NCBI GenBank assembly: GCA_028641055.1
Contig: CM054060.1
Location: 208,282,445 to 208,346,444, forward strand
Direction: 5' to 3'
From: Alopecurus myosuroides
Lineage: Eukaryota > Streptophyta > Magnoliopsida > Poales > Poaceae
DNA length: 64,000 nt
A program made the translations under genes and the position numbers. Below the pieces are notes generated by a model that was given only the letters and a program-made list of their open reading frames with translations, ran no database searches and was not told where the DNA came from. How positions within the stretch are numbered: the first letter of the stretch is position 1; every line of letters begins with the position of its first letter. Below, in pieces: positions 32,521-41,859 of the stretch.

Positions 32521-32983
32521 TGATGGAGGGATGATAACCCGGTAGGCTAACACCAAGGGGAAACCCGGCCCAAAGGTAATCGTACAAGACCCGGCTCAAG
32601 GAAGAGGAGCTTCTAGAAGGCCCAAGAAGGACGTAGGCCTTGTAACCCGGCCTTTGGGGTTACTATTAGGAAACTTAGGGTTGTGTGCGGTTTCCGGGTA
32701 GGATTCCGAGTGTGCCTTGTATAGGAAGCCAGGGAGCCGGGTAAGATATAAGCCGGCTCCTAGGGTTAGGAAAAGAGAGTTTCACCAGATATTCGAGTAT
32801 CCCTGTAATACGGGAGCTGATAGTTGTAACCCTAGATCGGAGACTCGGTGACATTATTGCCAGAGCTACCAGATCGATTGATAGCATGATTTCCCCTGAG
32901 CTAAACCCTCTCCCAAACACCAGAGTCGAATTGCCCCAAGATAAGTTAGCCCTGGTAACGCCTGCCGTGATTATCCCACAACA
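32521..32983 (+). repeat. 5' LTR of element D
   Basis: 463 bp, TGATGGAGGG...CCCACAACA, the same length as the 3' LTR. The TG...CA ends and the 5 bp AATCT target repeat fix the borders. Confidence 0.96.
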
Positions 32984-32984
32984 G

Positions 32985-33002
32985 TTGGCGCCCACCGTGG
33001 GG
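32985..33002 (+). promoter_or_regulatory. Primer-binding site of element D
   Basis: TTGGCGCCCACCGTGGGG begins 1 base after the 5' LTR, where the tRNA primer for minus-strand synthesis anneals. The TGGCGCC start is common in Tat-group elements. I did not determine the tRNA. Confidence 0.75.
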
Positions 33003-34307
33003 CCTACGTACAAGGGTGTTTTCATCACGGGAGAAGCTCGGGAAAGCATGAAGAACCTCGTCGTTGGCGAGATCTACACAAACCCCGAAGGAGAGAAGAT
33101 GGTAGACGACTTTGGTTGGGGACCAGAGTCGGATCTGCTAGGAACCGGATCTATCGTCACGATCGGCCGAGTCAACGTATTCGTCGGCATGGTACGTACG
33201 TCCGGTTCTATTCCTGATGATATTGAATATGATTCTGTGTCAAGAGAAGCGACCTGCGTTCAGTCAGACGGAGAAGAATCGGTCGGGACAGCCGATCCGG
33301 TAGAAGAGCCCACCACGAAGAGGGAACAGCCGGAGGAGCCTGTATGGACCCCGCGTGGCCGGGTCATGAGAGAACATGACACCGAGTCTATCCTGCACCT
33401 GCTGGAAGATCGATACGAGGAGGATAGCTGCGATGAGGAAGAATACGAGTCTTCGCCAGGCATCGCGCGCCAGGTCGCGGTCTACACAGCCCCTGCAACC
33501 AATCTCAATCAGGGAGATGTGACAACGGCCGCGATCGGAGCGGCGCGAGCGCTGGCCCAGCAGCAAGTTCCGGCTGATGGAAACCCGGTTATAGCCCGGG
33601 TTGACGGAGAGTCGGCTTCAGTCACCAGCCGTACCGGGGAAAGCGAGCGGCAGAGAAACATGTTTGGGTTTATGGCGAACAGAACACCAGGAGCGGGACC
33701 TTTGAATCCGGGAAACCCGGCTCTGTTCAACAACAACCTGATCTTAGATCCCATGGTGCTAGAAATGGTGATAACCCCAAAAAATGCGGCAGAACGCGCC
33801 CGAGATCTGGATGTAGCTCGCCGTGCATTGGATCAACAAAGGAGAGATGTTGAAGCTGAGAAACAAGGGATAGCCGCGCGCCAGCGCGAGCTAGAAGAAT
33901 TGGAGAACCGGCTGCAGGTACAATCGACCAGGATCTACAATCAGAGGCACCAGACGAGATTACCGGCTACAGGTGGAAACCTGCAACCAGCCGCACTGTT
34001 CATTACCCCTCAGGATCAACCAATTCCGGCTGTGAATAAGGAAACCGGACATCAAGCTGTAACCCTGGGAGGACAGCCGGCAAACGTGCAAGCCGGGTTA
34101 CCCACGTTGCAAACAGGAATCGCCACTGGCAATGCAGCTCCACCACCACCACCACCACGATTTCATACTCCACCAGGTCACTTCAACAACGCCATGGATA
34201 ATGTATATGCAGCAACGTTGGCACTTGATCGCATCCCCGTAGGAGAGTCACCCCATGCAGCGGAGACCCGGCGGGCAATAGATTTGCTGCGCACAGCAAT
34301 AGTTTAG
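33003..34307 (+). CDS. gag: Element D gag, N-terminal region
   Basis: An open frame that reaches back into the LTR covers this stretch and ends at TAG 34305-34307. The next segment is in the same frame, so it was one gag-pol. The true start is unclear; Met codons at about 33048 and 33189 are candidates. Composition is acidic and low in hydrophobics (DSVSREATCVQSDGEESVG; DRYEEDSCDEEEYESS). A coiled-coil stretch lies near 33780-33930 (AERARDLDVARRALDQQRRD...). I recognise no domain here. It matches the variable region ahead of the capsid domain in plant Tat elements. Confidence 0.7.
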   Translation, partial: PTYKGVFITGEARESMKNLVVGEIYTNPEGEKMVDDFGWGPESDLLGTGSIVTIGRVNVFVGMVRTSGSIPDDIEYDSVSREATCVQSDGEESVGTADPVEEPTTKREQPEEPVWTPRGRVMREHDTESILHLLEDRYEEDSCDEEEYESSPGIARQVAVYTAPATNLNQGDVTTAAIGAARALAQQQVPADGNPVIARVDGESASVTSRTGESERQRNMFGFMANRTPGAGPLNPGNPALFNNNLILDPMVLEMVITPKNAAERARDLDVARRALDQQRRDVEAEKQGIAARQRELEELENRLQVQSTRIYNQRHQTRLPATGGNLQPAALFITPQDQPIPAVNKETGHQAVTLGGQPANVQAGLPTLQTGIATGNAAPPPPPPRFHTPPGHFNNAMDNVYAATLALDRIPVGESPHAAETRRAIDLLRTAIV

Positions 34308-37043
34308 CAGGCCAATTACCCGGATAACATGAGTGGAATGCACGGAACACCATATGTAAGCCGGCAGAACGGAAATACCGGCCATATCCAGTCTAGTTCG
34401 GCGCAGCGGAGGGCAGAGCAGCAGCAAATGCCGCCTCCTCCCCGTAGGCCGGCAACACCTGCAGCATCAGCAACACAAGCTATTGTGGACAGTTCTCGAG
34501 CCAGGTGTGCAGCGGTCGGGTCTGCGGTACGAGGGCCGGTAGCGGTTGCACCCCCAGCCGTACCCGCTGCGGGATCGCACGTTTCCCGGGTGAGGCCAGT
34601 ACGGGCAAACCTAGCCGGGCCCAAGTGTTTGTCGGACGCGATTAGGGCCGAGCCTTACCCGGATAAATTCAAGGAACCACGTAAAGTGGTTAATTATGAG
34701 CCGACCATGGACCCGGGAACCTGGTTGAGCAGTTATGAGATGGCCATGTCCATTCGCAACGCATCTGAGAATCTTCAAGCCAAATTTAAGTACCTAATGA
34801 TGTCAAAGGGAGCAGCAAAGTTATGGTTCAATAACCTACCCGAGAAATCCGTCAATTCCTGGGGTGAGCTGAAAACTGCCTTTATCAAGCACTTTCATGG
34901 AACGTGCAGGAAGTTGTTTACGATCGATGATCTAGAGCGATGTGTCCAGAAGAAGGGAGAGTCGGCACGCAGTTGGGTGCGCCGGGTTATGGAAATTCTC
35001 CACTCGTCCACTGATATCCAGCCAAAGGATGCATTACAAGCTATGGCGAAAACATGCAAGTACATACCCTTAGTACAAAAACTGAAACGCATGAAGTCTA
35101 GCCGGCACGCTTCAGAGGTTACAATGGGAGAGTTGATGGACGCATGCAACAAGCACGCCGCCACAGATACCACAGAGGAGGACGTCGATGATAAGAAAGC
35201 AAAAGCCAACGCGAGTAATAATGGAAGACCCGGCAATGGAGCTGCACCGGGTAATAATGGAGGAAATAATGGAAACAACCAGCACAAGCGCCCATATGAA
35301 GGAAACTCCGAGATTGTCGCCAATAAAGAAGCCGGGTTTGCGAGACCCAGAGCTGAGGGAAATTTCAACGGAGCAAACTTCAATGGAGGAAATTACCAAG
35401 GACCACTAAGGCCTGCTAATCATATAGAGGCCTTCAGGATGCCCTGTCCGCGTCATAGAAGGAACGGCAGGCCGGCTAATCATTCATTGGAGCAGTGCGT
35501 AGATTTACAAAGATGGAAGAACGTGGAAATACAAAAGTCCATGCGAGGCACAGGCCGAGGAGCAGGACCGGGTCCAGGCGGAAACCCGGGCAATGGCCCA
35601 CCCCCGGCTGGCAACGCAGGAGGTGGTAATCCGGGTAACAATCAAGGAGGCGCTGGAGGTTTCCAAGCCAACCCAAAGCAGCTAGGGCAGTACCACGTCC
35701 ATAGTACGGGGACTTCCAATAAAGATAGAAAGATACTCAAAAGAGCAGTAAACTCGGTTTCTTCAGCTGTTCTGAGATACTTGAGATGGTCAGACCAAGA
35801 GGTCACATGGAGCAGGAGGGATCACCCGGAAACAATAGAACATCCGGGTGTGCTGGCTTTGGTAGTTGCACCACAGGTCAATGGTTACGAGCTGAAAAAG
35901 GTTCTGATGGATGGTGTGAGTAGCATCAATATCTTATATTGGGAAACTTTCCTACGCATGGGGCTCAAGGAGTCTCAGTTGCAGAAAAGTTCTACAGTTT
36001 TTCATGGGATCGTGCCGGGTCACTCAGCGTGCCCAGAAGGAAAGATAACACTAGAGGTTGCTTTTGGAGAATCGAAGGACAATTTCCGAGTGGAGTGGCT
36101 CACGTTCGAGGTGGTAAAATTGCGCAGTCCTTATCACGCTCTGTTCGGAAGGCCGGCTTACGCCAAGTTCATGGCCAGGCCGTGTTACGTGTACCTACAG
36201 CTAAAGATCCCGGGTCCCAAGCAAACCATTACCATACATGGCAACCGGGTTATAGCAGCTGAGTGTGACGAAGGAGACGCGGCAATGGCAGAACATGCGT
36301 GCGGGAAGGAAGAGCTCAAGTATTACCGGTCTCAGGTAGACCCGGAAGATAGAACAGCACTGAAAAGACCGAATACGGAAGATGAGAGAGCAAAATTCAA
36401 AGCAGCACAGGATACAAAGATGGTGGCTTTTGTCGAAGGCGATCCCTCCAAGCAATTTGCTATAGGATCTAACCTAGACAGTAAGCAGGAAGAAGCACTC
36501 ATTGAGTTTATTCGTGGTAATCAAGATGTTTTCGCTTGGATGCCTAGCGATATGCCGGGTATCCCGACCGAGTTAGCTGAGCACAGTTTGAATGTTGACC
36601 CCAAGTCCCGGCCTGTGAAGCAGGGCCTGAGGAAAATGAACGAGGAAAGAAGAAAGGCTATAGGAGCGGAGATAGCTCGGCTCCTTGCAGCCGGCTTTAT
36701 CATGGAGGTCTATCACCCGGATTGGCTGGCAAATCCGGTTCTGGTGATGAAAAAGAGGAACGAGTGGAGGATGTGCATAGATTACACGAGTCTCAACAAA
36801 CATTGCCCAAAGGATCCGTTTGCCCTTCCAAGGATAGATCAGATTATAGACGCAGTGGCTGGAAGTGACCTGTTGTGTTTTCTGGACGCCTATTCCGGGT
36901 ATCACCAGATCAAGCTCAAGAAGGAAGATTGGGAGAAAACATCGTTCATAACCCCCTTTGGAGCTTTCTGTTACAAAACCATGACTTTTGGGCTAAAGAA
37001 CGCTGGCGCAACATACCAACGGTGCATTCAGAAGTGTTTTTAG
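34308..37043 (+). pseudogene. gag-pol: Element D gag (capsid), protease and first half of RT
   Basis: In frame with the preceding part. Capsid: PDKFKEPRKVVNYEPTMDPG, then WLSSYEMAMSIRNASENLQA, then AKLWFNNLPEKSVNSWGELK and FIKHFHGTC (about 34640-34920). It is followed by a Gly/Asn-rich linker and a zinc-knuckle-like CPRHRRNGRPANHSLEQC (near 35440-35500). The protease has DGVSS at 35910-35924, where Tat proteases usually have DGGSS. RT: WRMCIDYTSLNKHCPKDPFA and GYHQIKLKKEDWEKTSF (36770-36950). TAG at 37041-37043 interrupts just before the catalytic YVDD, probably from CAG. These parts would build the particle and copy the RNA. Confidence 0.93.
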
Positions 37044-38021
37044 GATCAGATTGGACGCAACGTTCATGCTTATGTTGATGATGTGGTGATTAAAACCAGG
37101 AAGGCAGAAACATTCATTGAGGACCTAAAGGAAACGTTCAGAAATTTGAGAAGATATCAGATGAAGCTTAACCCCACAAAGTGTGTGTTTGGAGTTCCAG
37201 CAGGAAAATTACTCGGTTTCATTGTTTCCGAGAGAGGAATTGAGGCAAACCCGGACAAAATTAAATCTATTCAGAATCTGAAAAAGCTCGAAGGCCTGAA
37301 GCATGTTCAAAAGCTTACAGGATGTTTAGCAGCATTAAGCCGGTTTATATCCAGGCTTGGAGAGAAGACAATACCTTTATACCGGCTCTTGAGGAAAACC
37401 TACAAATTTGTTTGGGACCAAGAGGCGGACGAGGCGTTCGAAACTCTGAAAAAGCAATTATCTGAGGCACCGATTCTGGCGGCACCGGGTCCTAAAGAGC
37501 CCATGTTGTTATACGTTGCGGCCGGGCCCCGGGCGGTTAGCGCCGTGGTTGTTGTTGAGCGCAAAGAGGATGGAAAGGATCATCCGGTACAAAGGCTGGT
37601 TTATTATGTGAGTGAAGTACTATCGGAAGCGAAGAAGCGTTACCCACATTGGCAAAAGTTAGTTTTCGGGGTATTCATGGCCAGCCGGAAATTGAAACCA
37701 TATTTTCAGGAACACCCCATAACAGTGGTTAGCTCTATACCAATGGCAGATATTATCAGAAATTCAGACGCGACAGGTAGAATAGCCAAGTGGGCCATTG
37801 AGATGGGAGATTATCACATCAACTACGAGCCCAGGTCTGCAATTAAATCTCAAGCTTTAGCTGATTTTATCAATGATTGGACTCACACAAGCATGCCCAC
37901 AATGACGCCAAGTTCCGAGTCTTGGGTGATGCACTTTGATGGTTCTAAACAGTATGAGGGGTCAGGAGCTGGGGTGGTACTCACATCACCCAAAGGAGAC
38001 AAATTGAGCTACATGTTGTAG
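37044..38021 (+). pseudogene. pol: Element D RT second half, RNase H and start of the extra RNase H
   Basis: Same frame as the previous part. The catalytic YVDD is at 37071-37082. The connection (GFIVSERGIEANPDKIKSIQ) and the standard RNase H follow, the latter lacking clear catalytic acids, as usual in Tat elements. The additional archaeal-type RNase H starts at WVMHFDGSKQYEGSGAGVVL (about 37923). A TAG at 38019-38021, again where CAG is likely, cuts it. The extra RNase H is the diagnostic feature of the Tat/Ogre/Retand group. Confidence 0.93.
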
Positions 38022-38568
38022 ATTCACTTCGATTGCTCCAACAATGTGGCCGAGTATGAGGCATTATTACATGGATTGAGAGTAGCAAAGGAGATGAACA
38101 TTAGGCGAATATGGTGCTATGGAGACTCGGATCTTGTGGTACAGCAGGTCTCAGGAACTTGGGATAGAAAAGATGCAACAATGGCAGCATATCGCAGAGA
38201 GGTGGACAGGGTTGCCGGGTCTTTTTTCGGGTATGAGGTGGAACATATTGACAGGCGAAAAAACGAGGCAGCAGATGCGCTCGCAAGACTCAGCTCGCGC
38301 AGAGAGCCGGTTCCACCTAATGTTTTCCTGGACGAGCTATGGCGGCCATCTGTTAAAACCGAGTCTGAGGAAGAGGTGGCTAATCAAGACCCGGATTTGG
38401 AACTCGTGGCCACAGTACGTGCCATTCCCGAGTGGACAGAGCCGTTTTTTGGCCTACCTATCACGGGGCGAGTTACCATCGCAGGAAGTTTTAGCAAGGC
38501 CAATTCTGAGACGAGCAAAGGGCTATTCTATTATCAATGGGGAGTTGTATAAAAGAAGTGCAGCATGA
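38022..38568 (+). pseudogene. pol: Element D second RNase H, C-terminal part, and linker to integrase
   Basis: Continues the archaeal-type RNase H: NNVAEYEALLHGLRVAKEMN carries the catalytic Glu, YGDSDLVVQQV an Asp and NEAADALARL the last Asp. With the HFDGS Asp upstream, all four catalytic residues are visible, so this RNase H was probably active. A frameshift lies at the T run near 38443-38448, after which the linker (ILRRAKGYSIINGELYKRS) reads in the +1 frame. TGA at 38566-38568 interrupts just before the integrase. Confidence 0.88.
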
Positions 38569-39714
38569 GTCTTTTTGCGCTATGTAGCACCAGAAGAAGG
38601 CCAACAGATTTTGAAGGAGATCCATGAAGGTGATTGTGGGCATCATGCCTCCACAAGATCCCTTGTGGCCAAAGCATATCCACACGGTTTCTTCTGGCTC
38701 ACGGCCTTAGCGGACGCGGAGCGCTTGGTGGCAAGGTGTGATGGATGTCAAAGGTACGCTCGCCAAACCCATGTGCCGGCTATGGAGTTGCAAACAATCC
38801 CATTGACCTGGCCGTTTGCTGTTTGGGGTATGGATATGGTGGGCCCCTTCCACATGTCACCTTGCAAAAAGACTCATCTTTTGGTAGCTATCGATAAGTT
38901 TACGAAGTGGGTTGAAGTCATGCCAGTTAACAAATGCGAAGCAATCACAGCACTCAAGTTCCTCAAAAGGATTATATACCGGTTCGGATACCCCCACAGC
39001 ATAATAACAGACAATGGAACCAACATGTCCTTAGGTGAGATGGAGAAATTTTGCGGGAACAATGGCATACGCCTTAACATAGCTTCGGTAGCCCACCCAC
39101 GAGCCAATGGACAGGTGGAGAGGGCAAATCAGGAGTTACTTCGTGGGTTAAAACCACGGCTGCGAGTCCCGTGCATCAGAGCTGCTGGAGCATGGGTTGA
39201 GGAGTTACCATCGGTAGTTTGGGGAATTAACACTACACCTAACAGATCTACTCAGATGACCCCGTTTTTTATGGTTTATGGTGCAGAGGCAGTGTTGCCG
39301 AGTGACATTATTCATGACTCGCCCCGAGTGTCGGCTTATGTCGAGGTGGATAATGAGAAGACCCGGCAGGATGCTGTGGATATGCTAGAAGAACACAGAG
39401 AGCAAGCCTTGGAAAGATCAGCCATATATCAGCAGGATCTGAGGAGATACCATAGTCGGCGAGTCAAAACCCGGGTCTTCCAGGAAGGGGACCTGGTATT
39501 GCGCTTGGTACAATCAAAGGAGGGAAAGCACAAGTTATCTCCACCATGGGAAGGACCGTTCATCATAAGCCGGAACCTGCACAATGGATCATATTACTTA
39601 GTAGATGCAAGGGAAGAGTCGGATAATGTCAATGACACCGCCCACACCACTTCATCTATGCAAGAGAGGGAAAGACCATGGAATGTGGCTCAGCTACGTC
39701 CCTACTACACCTAG
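38569..39714 (+). CDS. pol: Element D integrase
   Basis: An open frame of about 380 codons, in the frame reached after the T-run frameshift. The zinc-binding domain is HEGDCGHHASTRSLVAKAYP ... CDGCQRYA. The DDE core is GMDMVGPFHMSP (Asp), SIITDNGTN (Asp) and RANGQVERANQE (Glu). The C-terminal part has RVFQEGDLVLRLVQ and GPFIISR, and ends in WNVAQLRPYY with TAG at 39712-39714. No chromodomain, as expected for Tat elements. The integrase itself is intact, but it depends on a polyprotein that now carries stops upstream. Confidence 0.95.
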   Translation, partial: VFLRYVAPEEGQQILKEIHEGDCGHHASTRSLVAKAYPHGFFWLTALADAERLVARCDGCQRYARQTHVPAMELQTIPLTWPFAVWGMDMVGPFHMSPCKKTHLLVAIDKFTKWVEVMPVNKCEAITALKFLKRIIYRFGYPHSIITDNGTNMSLGEMEKFCGNNGIRLNIASVAHPRANGQVERANQELLRGLKPRLRVPCIRAAGAWVEELPSVVWGINTTPNRSTQMTPFFMVYGAEAVLPSDIIHDSPRVSAYVEVDNEKTRQDAVDMLEEHREQALERSAIYQQDLRRYHSRRVKTRVFQEGDLVLRLVQSKEGKHKLSPPWEGPFIISRNLHNGSYYLVDAREESDNVNDTAHTTSSMQERERPWNVAQLRPYYT

Positions 39715-40672
39715 CATAGGCTAGATTTACAAGTGAATTACACGATGTAACAAGCAGCAGGTTTCAGACGCACTCTTTTCCTATCCAGGGTACCTAAGGG
39801 TACTGGAGGGTTTTTAATGAGGCGGCTTTCCGACCTAACTTTTCTCATATCAATAAAGAGATGGTTAAACTATGATATTGTTTCTTTCTTGTTTATTTCT
39901 ATTAAGTTGTTATCTTTCTGTTTTTTACCTTCTGTTTTTTACTTTACCAGGTAAGTATTAGTTGTTTGCTTATAGTACATTAGTTTTATATTATCTCCTA
40001 GATTGTATATATAGGTCTTGGGGGCTGATTGCTTGAATAGCACAGTTACAAACTCAAAGACCCGGCCACGATGCCATTAAGTTATAAGGACCGATTACTT
40101 GCAATAAGTACGGTTACAATCTTATAACCGGACAATAGAGCCAAATTTTCTTGGTTTTTCTTGTTTAAGCTTGATGTGACTCGCAATAATGTGGCGTGCT
40201 TTGCTAACATATAATCACAATCAGTCATGATGCCCAATGAGACTTGCCTGACCCTGTTTTTATAAAGTTATAGCAGCACTGAATATCCACGCGAAAGTCG
40301 GCTTACAACAAAGAGGATCAAAAGGGTCATCTAAACCACAAGTTATGCAGAGTACAAGGTTGACAGCCGGAAACTCACGATATATTAAGCATAACTTCAA
40401 ACCTACGTGAGTAACTCTAGGTTTTGGGCCTTAGCAAAAACAATTTGCCTTCTTGAAAGCTACAAATCCCTAGACTCGGAAATTCGGGCCTTGGGGACTT
40501 GGGAATTTGAGAAAAGCAACAAATTATTTAGCTATTAACCTTAAAAAACCCAAAAATCCGATTCTTGGAGACTTAAGAAATAAAAGTCCACTTGGTCAAA
40601 AATCCCGAGACCCGGAAACCGAGTCTCACAGGAGGAAAAAGAGTGAAAATCAGAAAAGCAGCAAAGAAGTTC
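39715..40672 (+). other. Element D 3' non-coding stretch after integrase
   Basis: No open frame on either strand is convincing. AATAAAG at 39851 could be a poly(A) signal for the sense pol RNA, or for RNA ending before the antisense gene. The rest is the long 3' region usual in Tat elements. Confidence 0.6.
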
Positions 40673-41005
40673 AAAACTAGGAAATAAACATATCAAGGTG
40701 AGGGGCCAGAAGGGCCACCATAGCTATTAAAGTTTAAACGTACTACAAACCAGGCACATAGTATCGAAAAGTGCACAGGCGCACTATTAAAAGAATAATT
40801 GTATCAGGCATATTACATAATGCCTATTGGCCGAATAAAGTGTTTGGGGCGAGAAACAAATAAAACCTCACTCGGCATCCATGGCCGAGTCATCAGCAGT
40901 GTTCTTCGCGGCCGGGTCTTCCACATGCTCCTCGGTGGTCTTCCCCGCCTCCATGTCCGGGTTAGACGCAGTGTCGGCGCGAGCTGGAGGAGGAACAGCC
41001 GGAGT
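40673..41005 (+). repeat. Left arm of a 333 bp inverted duplication in element D
   Basis: Reverse complement of 41527-41859 with few mismatches. This arm is the original: it contains the 3' end of the antisense gene (last codons ...NTADDSAMDAE, stop at 40868). The loop between the arms is about 520 bp. Confidence 0.9.
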
Positions 41006-41526
41006 AGATGTAGATGGCGCATTTTCGGCCTCGGCCTTCCTCTTGGCAGCTTCCTCCTTCCACCGTGCCAGCATGTCGAAGGGCTTGGGGAGTTCAGATT
41101 GAACCGTCTTGTCATTAGCATGGTAGGGCGGAGTAATCTTGCTCATGTCCAGACTGTCGGCTATCAAGCCCGCCGAGTGACGCGGTTGAGTATGAATGGA
41201 CTTGTAATCCTTGGCAGTGAACTTGGAGCCGTCGTTGTTGAACTCGGGAAACCCGCCCACGAGCTTTGCCGACTCAAGCCTAGGAAAATAGGCCTTGGCC
41301 AGAGCAAGCCCGCGGGTTACCCCAACCCGGCACGCTGAACGCTTCCAGTGCTCGATCCAGGCGGGGATAGTTGAGCACGCCTCAAGCATCTTGTCCACGC
41401 CGCCAGGAGCCCCAGGCCACTTCAAAGCCTCCAAGGTCCATTTGGTCCCCACTGAGAATTGCCGGATCACGGCCTTCATCGTCTTTAGCTTTTCAATATC
41501 ATCGTCATCCATAGCCTGCTCACCCT
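40868..41526 (-). pseudogene. Element D antisense gene, 3' exon region
   Basis: Minus-strand frame of about 214 codons: a globular part (FPRLESAKLVGGFPEFNNDG, then SKFTAKDYKSIHTQPRHSAG), then a Lys/Glu/Ala-rich tail (WKEEAAKRKAEAENAPSTST) and a stop at 40868. It continues the antisense gene of 41860-43955 but is split from it by the inverted copy at 41527-41859. I do not recognise a domain in this part. Such antisense genes are known in the Grande/Retand/RIRE2 kind of Tat element; their function is unknown. Confidence 0.75.
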
Positions 41527-41859
41527 CCGGCTGTTCCTCCTCCAGCTCGTGCCGACACTGCGTCTAACCCGGACATGGAGGCGGGGAAGACCACCGAGGA
41601 GCATGTGGAAGACCCGGCCGCCAAGAACACTGCTGATGACTCGGCCATGGATGCCGAGTGAGGTTTTATTTGTTTCTCGCCCCAAACACTTTATTCGGCC
41701 AATAGGCATTATGTAATATGCCTGATACAATTATTCTTTTAATAGTGCGCCTGTGCACTTTTCGATACTATTTCCCTGGTTTGTAATACGTTTAAACTTT
41801 AATAGCTATGGTGGCCCTTCTGGCCCCTCACCTTGATATGTTTATTTCCTAGTTTTGAA
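41527..41859 (-). repeat. Right arm of the 333 bp inverted duplication in element D
   Basis: Inverted copy of 40673-41005 placed inside the antisense gene. The left edge falls in the Pro/Ala-rich region (complement of CTGGAGGAGGAACAGCCGG). The right edge, at 41859, is where SSYVPRKF of the upstream exon stops matching. It disrupts the gene and makes a hairpin-forming locus. Confidence 0.9.

Noticed and set aside
33264..33566. Minus-strand frames within the gag region of D
   Set aside because: Complement of the in-frame gag; no motifs.
40799..41338. Plus-strand open frame of 179 codons in D
   Set aside because: It is the complement of the antisense gene's last exon. Its similarity to the minus-strand frame at 41730-41485 comes from the inverted duplication.
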